Positions 16,894-24,653 of a stretch of DNA of 64,000 nt are shown here, in pieces. Position 1 is the stretch's first letter; every line of letters begins with the position of its first letter. The position numbers were made by a program, and so were the translations under genes. The notes beneath the pieces were generated by a model, which worked only from the letters and a program-made list of their open reading frames with translations, was not told the origin of the DNA and searched no databases. Source of the stretch: Solirubrobacter soli DSM 22325 (GTDB taxonomy: Bacteria; Actinomycetota; Thermoleophilia; Solirubrobacterales; Solirubrobacteraceae); assembly GCF_000423665.1 (NCBI RefSeq), contig NZ_AUIK01000001.1, positions 748,422-812,421 on the forward strand, in the 5' to 3' direction.

Positions 16894-18459
16894 TCAGGCC
16901 TCGTCCTGCTCGCCGAAGAACGCGGAGACGAGCCGCTCGCGCGTGACCTGCGCGCGGTCGAACTCCTTGAACAGCTCGTGCTCGCGGAAGACCAGGACGC
17001 GATCCATCAACTCGACGTGCTCGTCAAGCTCGGTCGACAGCATCACCACCGCGAGCCCTTCCGCGGCGAGCGCGCCGAACAGCGCGTACAGGTCGTTCTT
17101 GGCGCCGATGTCGATCCCGCGGGTGGGGTCGTTGAGCAGCAGGACGCGCGGCCCATACGCCAGCCAGCGCGCGATGATCACCTTCTGCTGGTTGCCGCCC
17201 GATAGGGTCGTGATCGAGTGCTCGGGGGAGCCGAGCACGATGCCGAGCCGGTTGACGTACGAGGCGAGGCGCCGGCGCGACGAGCGCGTCCGCACGAGGC
17301 CGAAGCGCGCGTCGCGGCCGAGCGTCGGCAGCGCGAAGTTCTCGCGGATCGACATCCAGCTGAACACGGCGTCCAGGCGGCGCTCGCGGGGGACGTAGGC
17401 GATGTCGTGGTCGGCCGCGTCGGCGGGCGAGCCGATGACGGCCTCGCGGCCGTCGAGGTGGCGGACGACCTCGCCCTCGGTCACCACGCCGCCGCGCAGC
17501 GCCTCGAGGAACGTGTTGCCGCCGTGGCCTTCCAGGCCCGCCAGGCCGATCAGCTCGCCAGCGTGGACCTCGAGGTCGATCGGCTGCCCGTCCGGGCGCA
17601 GCTGGAGTCCCCGGACGCTCAGCACGACGTCGCCGCGGCGCTTGGCGACGGGCGCCAACCGCTCCTGCTCCTCGCTGCCGAGCGCGTCCGCGCCGGTCAT
17701 CAGGCGCACGAGCTGCTGGTGGGTCCAGTGCCCGCGGTCCAGGTCGCCCACCGTGGAGCCCGAGCGCATCACGGTGATGCGGTCGCCGATCTTCTCGATC
17801 TCGTCCATCCGGTGGGTGATGAAGATCACGCCGACGCCCTGGCGCGAGAGCGCGCCGACCATGGCGAACAGGCGGTCGCGCGTGGCGACGTCCAGCGCGG
17901 AGGTCGCCTCGTCGAGGATCAGGATCTTCGGGTCGCGCAGGAGCGCGCGGACGATGCCGCAGGCCTGGCGGTCCGACAGCGAGAGCTCCTCGGCGGCCAT
18001 GCCGAGGTCGACGTCGCGGCCGAGCAGCTCACCGAGCACCTCACGGGCGCGGGCGCGCTTCTCGCGCGCCGACACGCGAGTACGCCAGGTGTCGTCGATG
18101 CCGAGCCAGACGTTGTCGAGCACGGAGCACGACTCCGCGACGAGCACCTCCTGGAAGACGGTGACGATGCCGCGCCGCTGGGCCTGCTGCGGCGTCGACA
18201 TCGGCGCGATGACCTCGCCGTCGAGCGCGATCTCGCCCGCGTCGGGCAGGTGGACGCCGCTCAGGATCTTGACCATCGTCGACTTGCCGCAGCCGTTCTC
18301 GCCGACCAGCGCGAGCACCTCGCCCGCGCGCAGCTCGAACGACGCGTCGCGCACCGCCTGGGTCGCACCGAACGCCTTCGCGACGTTGCTGACGCGGAGG
18401 AGCGTTGCCTCGGTCACGGCCGGGCCGCCGCTCAACCGCTCTGTTCGTGCGGTGTTCAC
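16894..18459 (-). CDS. ABC transporter ATP-binding protein, sugar type (RbsA/MglA-like)
   Basis: 521 residues with two nucleotide-binding domains in one chain. First domain: Walker A GENGCGKST near residue 50 and Walker B LILDEATSALD. Its signature region reads LSLSDRQ. Second domain: degenerate P-loop GLEGHGGNTFLEAL (normal for this family), signature LSGGNQQK, and LLLNDPTRGIDIGAK. The GTG at 18459 has a strong GAGGAGG; an ATG 17 codons upstream is less likely. First gene of the seven-gene operon, which is preceded by the symmetric promoter site at 18516. Confidence 0.88.
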   Translation of the reverse strand: MNTARTERLSGGPAVTEATLLRVSNVAKAFGATQAVRDASFELRAGEVLALVGENGCGKSTMVKILSGVHLPDAGEIALDGEVIAPMSTPQQAQRRGIVTVFQEVLVAESCSVLDNVWLGIDDTWRTRVSAREKRARAREVLGELLGRDVDLGMAAEELSLSDRQACGIVRALLRDPKILILDEATSALDVATRDRLFAMVGALSRQGVGVIFITHRMDEIEKIGDRITVMRSGSTVGDLDRGHWTHQQLVRLMTGADALGSEEQERLAPVAKRRGDVVLSVRGLQLRPDGQPIDLEVHAGELIGLAGLEGHGGNTFLEALRGGVVTEGEVVRHLDGREAVIGSPADAADHDIAYVPRERRLDAVFSWMSIRENFALPTLGRDARFGLVRTRSSRRRLASYVNRLGIVLGSPEHSITTLSGGNQQKVIIARWLAYGPRVLLLNDPTRGIDIGAKNDLYALFGALAAEGLAVVMLSTELDEHVELMDRVLVFREHELFKEFDRAQVTRERLVSAFFGEQDEA

Positions 18460-18515
18460 TGCCCTCCTCGCTCCCTCTGATCCGGGGCGGCTAGAAAGCC
18501 GCAAGATCATTTTGC

Positions 18516-18540
18516 CAGATCATATATGTTTTGGGTGAAA
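18516..18540 (-). promoter_or_regulatory. Symmetric -10 site A, promoter of the ABC-BVMO-DhaKL operon
   Basis: The plus strand reads AGATCATATATGTTTT. The core ATCATA|TATGTT (18519-18530) consists of a minus-strand TATGAT and a plus-strand TATGTT placed back to back, both fitting TANNNT. TATGAT points toward the ABC ATPase gene 60 bases away, leaving a leader of about 50 bases that contains its ribosome site. The left dyad arm GATCA is present; the right arm is poorly kept. One of seven related sites. Confidence 0.6.
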
Positions 18541-18545
18541 GATTC

Positions 18546-19583
18546 TCACGCCATGACCTGGGTGCGCGCCTGCCGCTCGTCGAGGCTCGCGGCCATCGTC
18601 GGGACGAGCCGGCCGTCGGCACCCAGGAGCTCGGTCGATTCCTCGTACCAGCTGTCCGGCGCGACGGCGCCCCAGAACGAGCGGCAGCGCGGGTCCGCGA
18701 CCGACCAGCGCAGCGGCCGGTGGTCGGGATCGCCCGTGTAGTAGTCACACGCGTAGAGCTCGATGCGGTGGCCGTCCGGGTCGCGCAGGTAGACGAAGAA
18801 GGCGTTGGAGACACCGTGGCGGCCGGGCCCGCGCTCGATCGCCGAGGCGGCGCCCGCGGCGGCCAGCTGGTCGCAGGTGCGCAGCACCCCGCCGGGTTCG
18901 GCCACCCACACGCCGACGTGGTGCAGGCGCGGCCCACGGCCGAGCGTCAGCGCCACGTCGTGCACGCCGGGCTTGCGGTACAGCCACGCGCCGGCCAGTC
19001 GCTCGTCGGCGGGGTCGCCGTCGGTGGAGATGTACTCCGAGCAGCGGAAGCCGAGCTGCTGCCAGAACGCGAACGTCTCCTCCATCGCGGGGCTGTGGAG
19101 GTTGAAGTGGTCGATCCGCATGATCGGCGCGCCGCGCTGCAGGTCGAAGCGCTGCAGCTGGGAGTCGACCTGGCCGATCTCGTGGAAGAACTCGAGCGGG
19201 AAGCCGAACGGGTCCTGCGCGCGCAGCGCGCGACCCATCTGCGGCAGCGCGCCGTCCACCCACCAGACCGTGGAACCCAGATCCTCGAGGGCTCGCGCGA
19301 GCGCGTCGAGATCGGCGTCCTCGCGCATACGGAAGCCGAGGCGGGCCGCGGCGGCCTCGTCGGCCTGGCGCAGCACGATCGAGTGGTGCAGCCGCTCCTC
19401 CCACCCGCGCAGGTAGAGCGCGTCGTCGGTCTCGGCGCTCACCACGAGGCCGAGCAGGTCGACGTAGAAGCGCCGCGAGGCCTCGAGGTCCGAGACGTGC
19501 AACTCGACGTAGGCCGCCCGCAGGATGTCGAACGGCAAGGGGCCGGATCGCGCCTCGAGCAACTCGGTGATGGTGAGGGACAC
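18546..19583 (-). CDS. hpaD: Extradiol ring-cleavage dioxygenase, homoprotocatechuate 2,3-dioxygenase-like
   Basis: 345 residues, a type I (two-module VOC) extradiol dioxygenase that uses Fe(II) or Mn(II) and O2 to open a catechol next to the hydroxyl pair. Strong resemblance to actinobacterial 3,4-dihydroxyphenylacetate 2,3-dioxygenase: GPLPFDILRAAYVELHVSD at the start, ERGPGRHGVSNAFFVYL, and DYYTGDPDHRPL near the end. The three metal ligands are seen as the histidine in MRIDHFN near 157, the histidine in RLHHVGV near 217, and the glutamate in HRIELYACDYY near 270. GTG start with AGGAGG upstream, seven bases after the dehydrogenase stop. A substituted catechol other than homoprotocatechuate remains possible. 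Confidence 0.85.
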   Translation of the reverse strand: MSLTITELLEARSGPLPFDILRAAYVELHVSDLEASRRFYVDLLGLVVSAETDDALYLRGWEERLHHSIVLRQADEAAAARLGFRMREDADLDALARALEDLGSTVWWVDGALPQMGRALRAQDPFGFPLEFFHEIGQVDSQLQRFDLQRGAPIMRIDHFNLHSPAMEETFAFWQQLGFRCSEYISTDGDPADERLAGAWLYRKPGVHDVALTLGRGPRLHHVGVWVAEPGGVLRTCDQLAAAGAASAIERGPGRHGVSNAFFVYLRDPDGHRIELYACDYYTGDPDHRPLRWSVADPRCRSFWGAVAPDSWYEESTELLGADGRLVPTMAASLDERQARTQVMA

Positions 19584-19589
19584 GACCCG

Positions 19590-21131
19590 TCAGTCCTCCT
19601 GATCGGGCCCGGCGAGGCCGAGCCTGGGGATGGGGTGGCTGCCGAGCGCCACGTGGACGATCTCGACGTCGCAGTAGAACTCGAACGCGTAGTCGCCGCC
19701 CTCGCGCCCGATGCCCGAGGCTTTCACGCCGCCGAAGGGCGTGCGCAGATCGCGGACGTTCTGTGAGTTGATCCAGCACATCCCGGTGTCGATCGCGTGC
19801 GCGACCCGGTGCGCGCGCCGGATGTCGTTGGTCCAGACGTAGGCGGCGAGGCCGTACTGGGTGGCGTTGGCCAGCCGGATCGCCTCGTCCTCGCCGTCGA
19901 ACGGCGTGGCGACGAGCACGGGGCCGAAGATCTCCTCGCGGAAGACGCGCATCGTCTCGGTGACGTCGCCGATGACCGTGGCCTTGAGGTAGTTGCCGTC
20001 CGGCAGGTGCTCGGGGCGGTCGCCGCCGGCCAGCACCGTCGCGCCCTCCTCGCGGGCGGACGCGATGTAGGCGAGCACGCGCTCGTAGTGCTCGGGGTGG
20101 ATCAGCGGCCCGAGCTCGGTGCGCGGGTCGAACGGGTCGCCCACGCGGATGTTCCGCGCGCGCTCGGCGATCGCGCCGACGACGTCGTCATAGAGGGGCC
20201 GCTCGACCAGCAGGCGCGAGCCGGCCGTGCAGCGCTGGCCGTTCATCGTGAAGATCTGGGCCACGGCGGCATCGACGGCCAACTCGGGGTCGGCATCGGC
20301 GAACACCACGACCGGCGACTTGCCGCCGAGCTCGATGCTCGAGCGCTTCAGCGTCGGGGCGCCGGCGGCCATGATCGTGGCGCCGGTGGTCGACTCGCCG
20401 GTGAAGCAGATGAGGTTGACGCCCGGGTGACTCGACAGCGGCGCGCCCGCCGTCTCGCCGAAGCCGTGGACCATGTTGAACACGCCGTCGGGCAGGCCGG
20501 CCTCGCCGAGCAGCTCGGCGAGGCGGGTGGCGGTCAGCGGCGACCACTCGGCCGGCTTGAGGACGACCGTGTTGCCCGCGGCGAGCGCGGGCGCGATCCG
20601 CCACGTCGACAGCATCAGCGGCGCGTTCCAGGGCATGATCAGCCCGGCGACGCCGACGGGCTTGTGGATCGTGTAGTTGAGGAACTGGTCGCCGACCTGG
20701 AACGAGCGGCCGTGCAGCTCGGTGATGACGCCGGCGTAGTAGTCGAAGTTCTCGGCCGAGCGGGCGGCGAGGCCGTGCATCTGCGCGATCGGCATGCCGA
20801 TGTCGCGTACCTCGAGCTCGATGAGCTCCTGCGCGTGGTCGCGCAGCGTGGTGGCGATCCGGCGCAGCGTCTTCGCCCGCTCGGCGACGCTCAGGCGCGG
20901 CCAGATCCCCTCGTCGAAGGCGCGGCGGGCAGCGCAGACCGCGGCATCGACGTCGGCGCTCTTGCCATCGGCGACCTCGGCCAGCGGCCGATTGGTGGTC
21001 GGGTCCAGCGCGATGAACGTCGTCCCGTCGAGACTCTCGGTGAAGCGCCCGTCGATCAGGTGGCGCTGAAGCGGCATCCGCTCCCGCTCGACCGCCTGCT
21101 GATCCACTGCGTTCCGTTGACCGATCTCCAT
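19590..21131 (-). CDS. hpaE: Aldehyde dehydrogenase, 5-carboxymethyl-2-hydroxymuconate semialdehyde dehydrogenase-like
   Basis: 513-residue NAD(P)-dependent dehydrogenase that would oxidise the ring-cleavage semialdehyde made by the adjacent dioxygenase. ALDH landmarks: MPWNAPLMLSTW near 165, ELGGKSP with the catalytic glutamate near 270, and NGQRCTAGSRLLV with the catalytic cysteine near 304. The C-terminal tail VEIVHVALGSHPIPRLG is typical of the HpaE branch. Its ATG lies nine bases after the -10-like hexamer of promoter site B and has no ribosome site, so its mRNA is probably leaderless. The HpaE name rests on the tail and on pairing with the dioxygenase. Confidence 0.82.
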   Translation of the reverse strand: MEIGQRNAVDQQAVERERMPLQRHLIDGRFTESLDGTTFIALDPTTNRPLAEVADGKSADVDAAVCAARRAFDEGIWPRLSVAERAKTLRRIATTLRDHAQELIELEVRDIGMPIAQMHGLAARSAENFDYYAGVITELHGRSFQVGDQFLNYTIHKPVGVAGLIMPWNAPLMLSTWRIAPALAAGNTVVLKPAEWSPLTATRLAELLGEAGLPDGVFNMVHGFGETAGAPLSSHPGVNLICFTGESTTGATIMAAGAPTLKRSSIELGGKSPVVVFADADPELAVDAAVAQIFTMNGQRCTAGSRLLVERPLYDDVVGAIAERARNIRVGDPFDPRTELGPLIHPEHYERVLAYIASAREEGATVLAGGDRPEHLPDGNYLKATVIGDVTETMRVFREEIFGPVLVATPFDGEDEAIRLANATQYGLAAYVWTNDIRRAHRVAHAIDTGMCWINSQNVRDLRTPFGGVKASGIGREGGDYAFEFYCDVEIVHVALGSHPIPRLGLAGPDQED

Positions 21132-21138
21132 GTCGGCC

Positions 21139-21171
21139 AGATCATATATCTTTTCTGATCGATTCAGTCAA
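21139..21171 (-). promoter_or_regulatory. Symmetric -10 site B, promoter of the hpaE-hpaD operon
   Basis: The plus strand reads AGATCATATATCTTTTCTG followed by ATCG. Core ATCATA|TATCTT at 21141-21152 with both dyad arms, GATCA and TGATC, 11 bases apart. On the minus strand TATGAT ends nine bases before the ATG of the dehydrogenase, and TTGACT at 21171-21166 is a -35-like hexamer 19 bases upstream. The start codon would be at or next to the transcription start. Confidence 0.6.
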
Positions 21172-21466
21172 CCACGGCGATGAGCACGGTCGCGCCACCG
21201 GTCGCGTAGTTCGGCACGTCCTCGCCCGGCGCCTGACCCTCGGGCGTCGCCATCGACGCCTGCAGCTCCTGTTCGCTGTCGAAGTAGAGCTCGACGACGC
21301 GGTAATACGGGGGCGGGCTGCCGTCGGGCGTGGCGACGACGAGCGCCTTCTCGAAGCGGCGCAGGTTCGGCATCTTCTCGACGAGCGGGACATGCACCTC
21401 GTCGAAGTGCTTCTCGAAGTGCGCGGGGTCCGTCGGGTGGCCGTACAGGACGGTGAGCTTGATCAT
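21164..21466 (-). CDS. EthD-domain protein
   Basis: 100-residue single-domain dimeric alpha/beta-barrel (ferredoxin-like) protein of the EthD family: IKLTVLYGHPTDPAHFEKHFDEVHVPLVEKMPNLRR in two parts, with the typical FxxHxxxxHxPL pattern near residue 17-27. Family members accompany P450 or aromatic-degradation genes; some act as decarboxylases or lactone-converting enzymes, many are uncharacterised. The ATG at 21466 sits just downstream of symmetric site C, which overlaps the 3' end of the preceding gene. It ends just upstream of site B. Confidence 0.75.
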   Translation of the reverse strand: MIKLTVLYGHPTDPAHFEKHFDEVHVPLVEKMPNLRRFEKALVVATPDGSPPPYYRVVELYFDSEQELQASMATPEGQAPGEDVPNYATGGATVLIAVVD

Positions 21467-21470
21467 CGTA

Positions 21471-21491
21471 ATCGGAAAACCTATACGATCA
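21471..21491 (-). promoter_or_regulatory. Symmetric -10 site C, promoter of the EthD gene
   Basis: On the minus strand the site reads GATCGTATAGGTTTTCCGAT, core ATCGTA|TAGGTT, with arms GATCG and CCGAT 11 bases apart. TAGGTT points toward the EthD start 11 bases downstream. The site overlaps the last codons of the upstream LLM oxidoreductase gene, so it gives the EthD gene its own promoter inside that transcription unit. Confidence 0.5.
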
Positions 21492-22302
21492 CTGCCGGAG
21501 CGAGCCGGCGCCAGGCTTCGCGCGGCGGCATGTCGTCGACCGCGTCGATCACCTGGATGCAGACGTGGTCCGCGCCCGCGTCGAGCTGCGCCCGCACCCG
21601 CGCGGCGATCGCCTCCTCGTCGCCCCAGGCGACGAGCGCGTCGACGAGCGCGTCGCTGCCGCCGTCGGCGAAGTCCGCGTCGCCGAACCCGAGGCGACGC
21701 AGGTTGGCGACGTAGTTGGGCAACTCGAGGTACGCGGCCACGTGCGCGCGGGCCGGACCGCGGTCGCTCGCCAGCACGACCCCCTGCTCGACGCCCAGCA
21801 CGCGGCCGGGACCGAGGATCTCGCGCGCCGTCCGCGTGTGCTCGACCGTCACGAGGTACGGGTGCGCGCCGGCGGCGCGATCGCGTGAGAGTTCGAGCAT
21901 CTTCGGCCCGAGCGCGGCCAGCAGGCGGGTGTGGGCGCCCAGGGCGTCCAGCTCGTCGAGGTACGCGCGCATCGCCGACAGCGGCCTTGCGTAGCGCTCG
22001 CCGACGACCGCGTCGTGGCTCGCGCCGAGCCCGAGGGTGAAGCGCTCGCCCAGCCTCGCGGAACCCGCCGCGACCGCGCGCGCGTCGTGCATCCAGATGT
22101 TGAGGATGCCGGTGAGCAGCCGGATCGAACGCGTCGCGGCGAGCAGCTCCTGGCACGCCCCGAACACGTCGCCGCCGACGTCCGGGATCCACAGCGCGCC
22201 GTAGCCGAGCTCCTCGAGCTCGGCCGCCGCGTCGCGCGCGTCCCCCCGATCGCGGCTGAACCGCAGCTCGCGACTCCACACCCCGACCCGCCCATTCCAC
22301 AT
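21481..22302 (-). CDS. LLM-class (luciferase-like, F420-type) oxidoreductase
   Basis: 273 residues with the TIM-barrel bacterial-luciferase fold. VGVWSRELRFSRDRGDARDAAAELEELGYGALWIPDVGGD in parts at the start, and TGILNIWMHDARAVAAGSARLGERFTLGLGASH near residue 65, match the actinobacterial F420-dependent subfamily. C-terminal GADHVCIQVIDA is usual. Substrate unknown; in this island it may reduce or oxidise a ring intermediate. Its ATG is only 27 bases from the divergent EthD-like start, both served by site D. Preference for F420 over FMN is inferred from subfamily and lineage. Confidence 0.8.
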   Translation of the reverse strand: MWNGRVGVWSRELRFSRDRGDARDAAAELEELGYGALWIPDVGGDVFGACQELLAATRSIRLLTGILNIWMHDARAVAAGSARLGERFTLGLGASHDAVVGERYARPLSAMRAYLDELDALGAHTRLLAALGPKMLELSRDRAAGAHPYLVTVEHTRTAREILGPGRVLGVEQGVVLASDRGPARAHVAAYLELPNYVANLRRLGFGDADFADGGSDALVDALVAWGDEEAIAARVRAQLDAGADHVCIQVIDAVDDMPPREAWRRLAPAVIV

Positions 22303-22329
22303 GCGGCAAGATCGTATAGGATTTCACTT
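22303..22329. promoter_or_regulatory. Symmetric -10 site D, bidirectional leaderless promoter
   Basis: The whole divergent spacer is 27 bases. Core ATCGTA|TAGGAT at 22311-22322. On the plus strand TAGGAT ends seven bases before ATG 22330; on the minus strand TACGAT ends eight bases before ATG 22302. With about six to seven bases from -10 to transcription start, both mRNAs would begin at or within a base or two of the start codon. The left GATCG dyad arm is kept, the right arm is not. Confidence 0.65.
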
Positions 22330-22704
22330 ATGGACGGACTGCACATTGTCGTCGCACAGCCGCCGTCTGGAGTCTCGGACGCGGACTTCAATCACTGGTA
22401 CGACGCGCACCTGGACGAGATCCTGTCGGTCAAGGGGTTCCGGTCGGCGCAGCGCTTCCAGCTCGAGCCGGTGGTCGGCGGGGACGTGCTCCCGCACCGG
22501 TTCATCTGCGTCTACGAGATCGACGGCGACCCGCGCGAGGCGGTCGCCGAGCTCGAACGCGCCGGGATGGGCTCGGCGGACTCCTACGGCGACATGAAGG
22601 ACGACGACGAGGGCGAGTTGCCGCTGCCGGGCTGGTGGGACGGCGTCCGGTTCGCATCCTGGAACCTGCTGCCACTGGGAGAGCGCCGTGGACCTCGGGC
22701 TTGA
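22330..22704 (+). CDS. EthD-like / DUF4286-type small protein
   Basis: 124-residue dimeric alpha/beta-barrel protein: LHIVVAQPPSGVSDADFNHWYDAHLDEILSVKGF in two stretches, then SAQRFQLEPV and later RFICVYEIDGDP, the pattern of small proteins near aromatic-degradation genes whose role is mostly unknown. The ATG at 22330 follows the plus-strand -10 of site D by seven bases, with no ribosome site. The 3' end overlaps the downstream SDR by 17 bases. It resembles the product at 24321, so the two may be duplicated. Confidence 0.7.
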   Translation: MDGLHIVVAQPPSGVSDADFNHWYDAHLDEILSVKGFRSAQRFQLEPVVGGDVLPHRFICVYEIDGDPREAVAELERAGMGSADSYGDMKDDDEGELPLPGWWDGVRFASWNLLPLGERRGPRA

Positions 22705-23455
22705 GGGGAAGGTCGTCCTGGTCACCGGCGCGGCGTCCGGGATCGGCCGCGCGACGGCGATCGCCTTCGCGCGCGAGGGCGCGGCGCTCGCGCTCGTCGA
22801 TCGCGACGCCGGCGGCCTGCGCTCCGCGCGCGAGGAGATCAGCGCCGCGGGCGGGCGCGCGACCACGCACGTCATCGACGTCAGTGACAGCGGCGAGGTC
22901 GACGACGCCCACGACGAGGTCGCCGTCGAGCACGGGCAGATCGACGTCGCGTTCAACAACGCGGGCGTGATCGAGCCCTTCAACTGGTTCCACGAGACCC
23001 CGGAGGACCACTGGGACCGCGTGATCGGGGTCAACCTCAAGGGCGTCTGGCTGTGCATGCGGGCGCAGCTGCGCCACATGTACGCGCGACGCGGTGGCGT
23101 GATCGTCAACACCTCGTCGGCCGCCGGCCTGGTCGGCGCGCCCGGTGCGAGCCCGTACACGACGGCCAAGCACGGCGTGATCGGGATGACCCGCACCGCC
23201 GCGCTCGAGTACGCGACCTCGGGCATCCGCGTCAACGCCGTCTCGCCGGGGACCGTGGCCACACCGATGAACGCGTCGCTCGACCACTTCAAGGACGACC
23301 CGTTCGCCGACGCGCCCGTACGCCACGGCCACCCCAACGGGCGACTCGCGCGGCCGGATGAGATCGCCGACGCGGTGCTCTTCCTGGCCAGCGAGCGGTC
23401 GACGTTCGCGACCGGCTCGACCCTCGTCGTGGACGGCGGCTACACCGCGCAGTAG
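22688..23455 (+). CDS. Short-chain dehydrogenase/reductase (SDR)
   Basis: 255-residue classical SDR. Cofactor motif TGAASGIG near residue 14, NNAG near 91, catalytic serine in NTSSAAGLVG near 142, and YTTAKHG (Tyr-x-x-x-Lys) near 158. VDRD after the second strand points to NAD rather than NADP. C-terminal FATGSTLVVDGGYTAQ is standard. GTG start with GGAGAG upstream, overlapping the EthD-like gene by 17 bases. It probably oxidises a secondary alcohol or a dihydrodiol in the island's pathway; substrate unknown. Confidence 0.88.
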   Translation: MDLGLEGKVVLVTGAASGIGRATAIAFAREGAALALVDRDAGGLRSAREEISAAGGRATTHVIDVSDSGEVDDAHDEVAVEHGQIDVAFNNAGVIEPFNWFHETPEDHWDRVIGVNLKGVWLCMRAQLRHMYARRGGVIVNTSSAAGLVGAPGASPYTTAKHGVIGMTRTAALEYATSGIRVNAVSPGTVATPMNASLDHFKDDPFADAPVRHGHPNGRLARPDEIADAVLFLASERSTFATGSTLVVDGGYTAQ

Positions 23456-24291
23456 CGGTCGATCGCGTCGACGACGTACTCGAGCCCGGCGGCGCTCCCG
23501 GGCAGCACGCCGATCATCCCGAAGAAGCCATGCATCTGGCCCTCGAAGCGCTTGTGCGAGACGTCGACCCCGGCCTCGCGCAGGCGCGCGACATAGGCCT
23601 CGCCCTCGTCGCGCAGCACGTCGTGCTCGGCGGTGAGCACGACCGCGGGGGGCGCGCCGGCGAGGTTCGGCGCCCGCAGCGGCGCGAGCGTCGGGTCCGG
23701 CGCATAGTGCCCCAGGAACCACTGCATGAGCTCGCGGGTCACGACCAACTGGTTCTCCGGGTCCAGGTACGACGCGGTCTCCGTGTCGGTGTCGGTCACG
23801 GGCTCGATCAGGACCTGGAGCGCGATGGCGGGCCCGTCCGTCCGCTGTGCGACGACGGCGGCCAGGTTCCCACCCGCGCTGTCGCCGGCGACGATCAACG
23901 GCAGCCCGGCGGCGCGCTCGGCCGCCCATCGGACCGCCGCCACCGCGTCTTCGACCGCTGCCGGGAACGGGTGCTCGGGTGCGAGCCGGTAGCCGGGGAG
24001 CACGACGGTGCAGCGCGCACGATCGGCGAGGACCTGGCCGAGCGTCTCGATCTCGCCAGGCGCGCCGGCCACCCAGCCGCCGCCATGGAAGAAGACGATC
24101 AGTGCGCGCGACTCGCCGTGCGGGACGAGCTCGATCGTGGCGCCATGTCGCACCACGCGCGCCATGTCGGGACCCTCGCCCCAGCGGCGCGCCATCTCGA
24201 TCCCGAACGCCCGCATTCCCTCGACCGTGAGCTCCTCGTCGCCGCCGGCGAGCTCGTCCAGCAGTGCTTTCGTCGGATCGTCAAGTGGCAT
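23440..24291 (-). CDS. Alpha/beta hydrolase, hormone-sensitive lipase (HSL) family
   Basis: 283-residue carboxylesterase/lactonase-like enzyme. Oxyanion motif HGGGW (FFHGGGWVAGAPGE near 68), nucleophile GDSAGGN near 143, catalytic aspartate in TAEHDVLRDEGEAYV near 223 and histidine in EGQMHGFFGM near 260. It could cleave an ester made by a Baeyer-Villiger or extradiol step. Its ATG lies 29 bases from the divergent EthD-like start at 24321, sharing site E. It converges on the SDR with a 16-base overlap at the 3' ends. Confidence 0.88.
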   Translation of the reverse strand: MPLDDPTKALLDELAGGDEELTVEGMRAFGIEMARRWGEGPDMARVVRHGATIELVPHGESRALIVFFHGGGWVAGAPGEIETLGQVLADRARCTVVLPGYRLAPEHPFPAAVEDAVAAVRWAAERAAGLPLIVAGDSAGGNLAAVVAQRTDGPAIALQVLIEPVTDTDTETASYLDPENQLVVTRELMQWFLGHYAPDPTLAPLRAPNLAGAPPAVVLTAEHDVLRDEGEAYVARLREAGVDVSHKRFEGQMHGFFGMIGVLPGSAAGLEYVVDAIDRYCAV

Positions 24292-24320
24292 CGTGTATCA
24301 AATGCTATAGGATCTCCTTT
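24292..24320. promoter_or_regulatory. Symmetric -10 site E, bidirectional leaderless promoter
   Basis: The divergent spacer is 29 bases. Core ATGCTA|TAGGAT at 24302-24313. TAGGAT ends seven bases before the plus-strand ATG at 24321, the same spacing as at site D; the minus-strand TAGCAT ends ten bases before the hydrolase ATG at 24291. The GATC dyad arms are not recognisable here, so this site may be a promoter without the operator, or weakly controlled. Confidence 0.6.
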
Positions 24321-24653
24321 ATGGGAACGCGCAACCTCTACCTGGTGTTCAGCAGGCCGCCGGACCGCGTCTCCGAGGAGGAGTACCAGCGCTGGTACGA
24401 CATCCACGCGCGCGAGAACATCCAGTCGCCGGGCTTCATCAGCGCACGCCGCTTCGCCGTGACCCCGGCGCGCGGGGACGACACGCCGCTCACCCACCTC
24501 GCGCTCTACGAGTACGAGGGCGAGCAGCACACCTGGCGCGACGACCTCGACCGCCGCATCGGCCTCGGCCAGATCCAACTCCCGGAGTGGTTCCGCGAGA
24601 TCACGTTCCAGAGCTGGGACTGCTCGCCGGTCAGCGACCGGATCGATCCATGA
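24321..24653 (+). CDS. EthD-like / DUF4286-type small protein
   Basis: 110-residue protein like that at 22330: RNLYLVFSRPPDRVSEEEYQRWYDIHARENIQSPGF in two stretches, then SARRFAV and HLALYEYEGEQ. First gene of a ten-gene chain to 32511 in which every junction is a short overlap or direct abutment. ATG at 24321, seven bases downstream of the site E -10 hexamer; leaderless expression expected. Function unknown; members often sit beside oxygenases and dehydrogenases of aromatic or steroid catabolism. Confidence 0.7.
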   Translation: MGTRNLYLVFSRPPDRVSEEEYQRWYDIHARENIQSPGFISARRFAVTPARGDDTPLTHLALYEYEGEQHTWRDDLDRRIGLGQIQLPEWFREITFQSWDCSPVSDRIDP

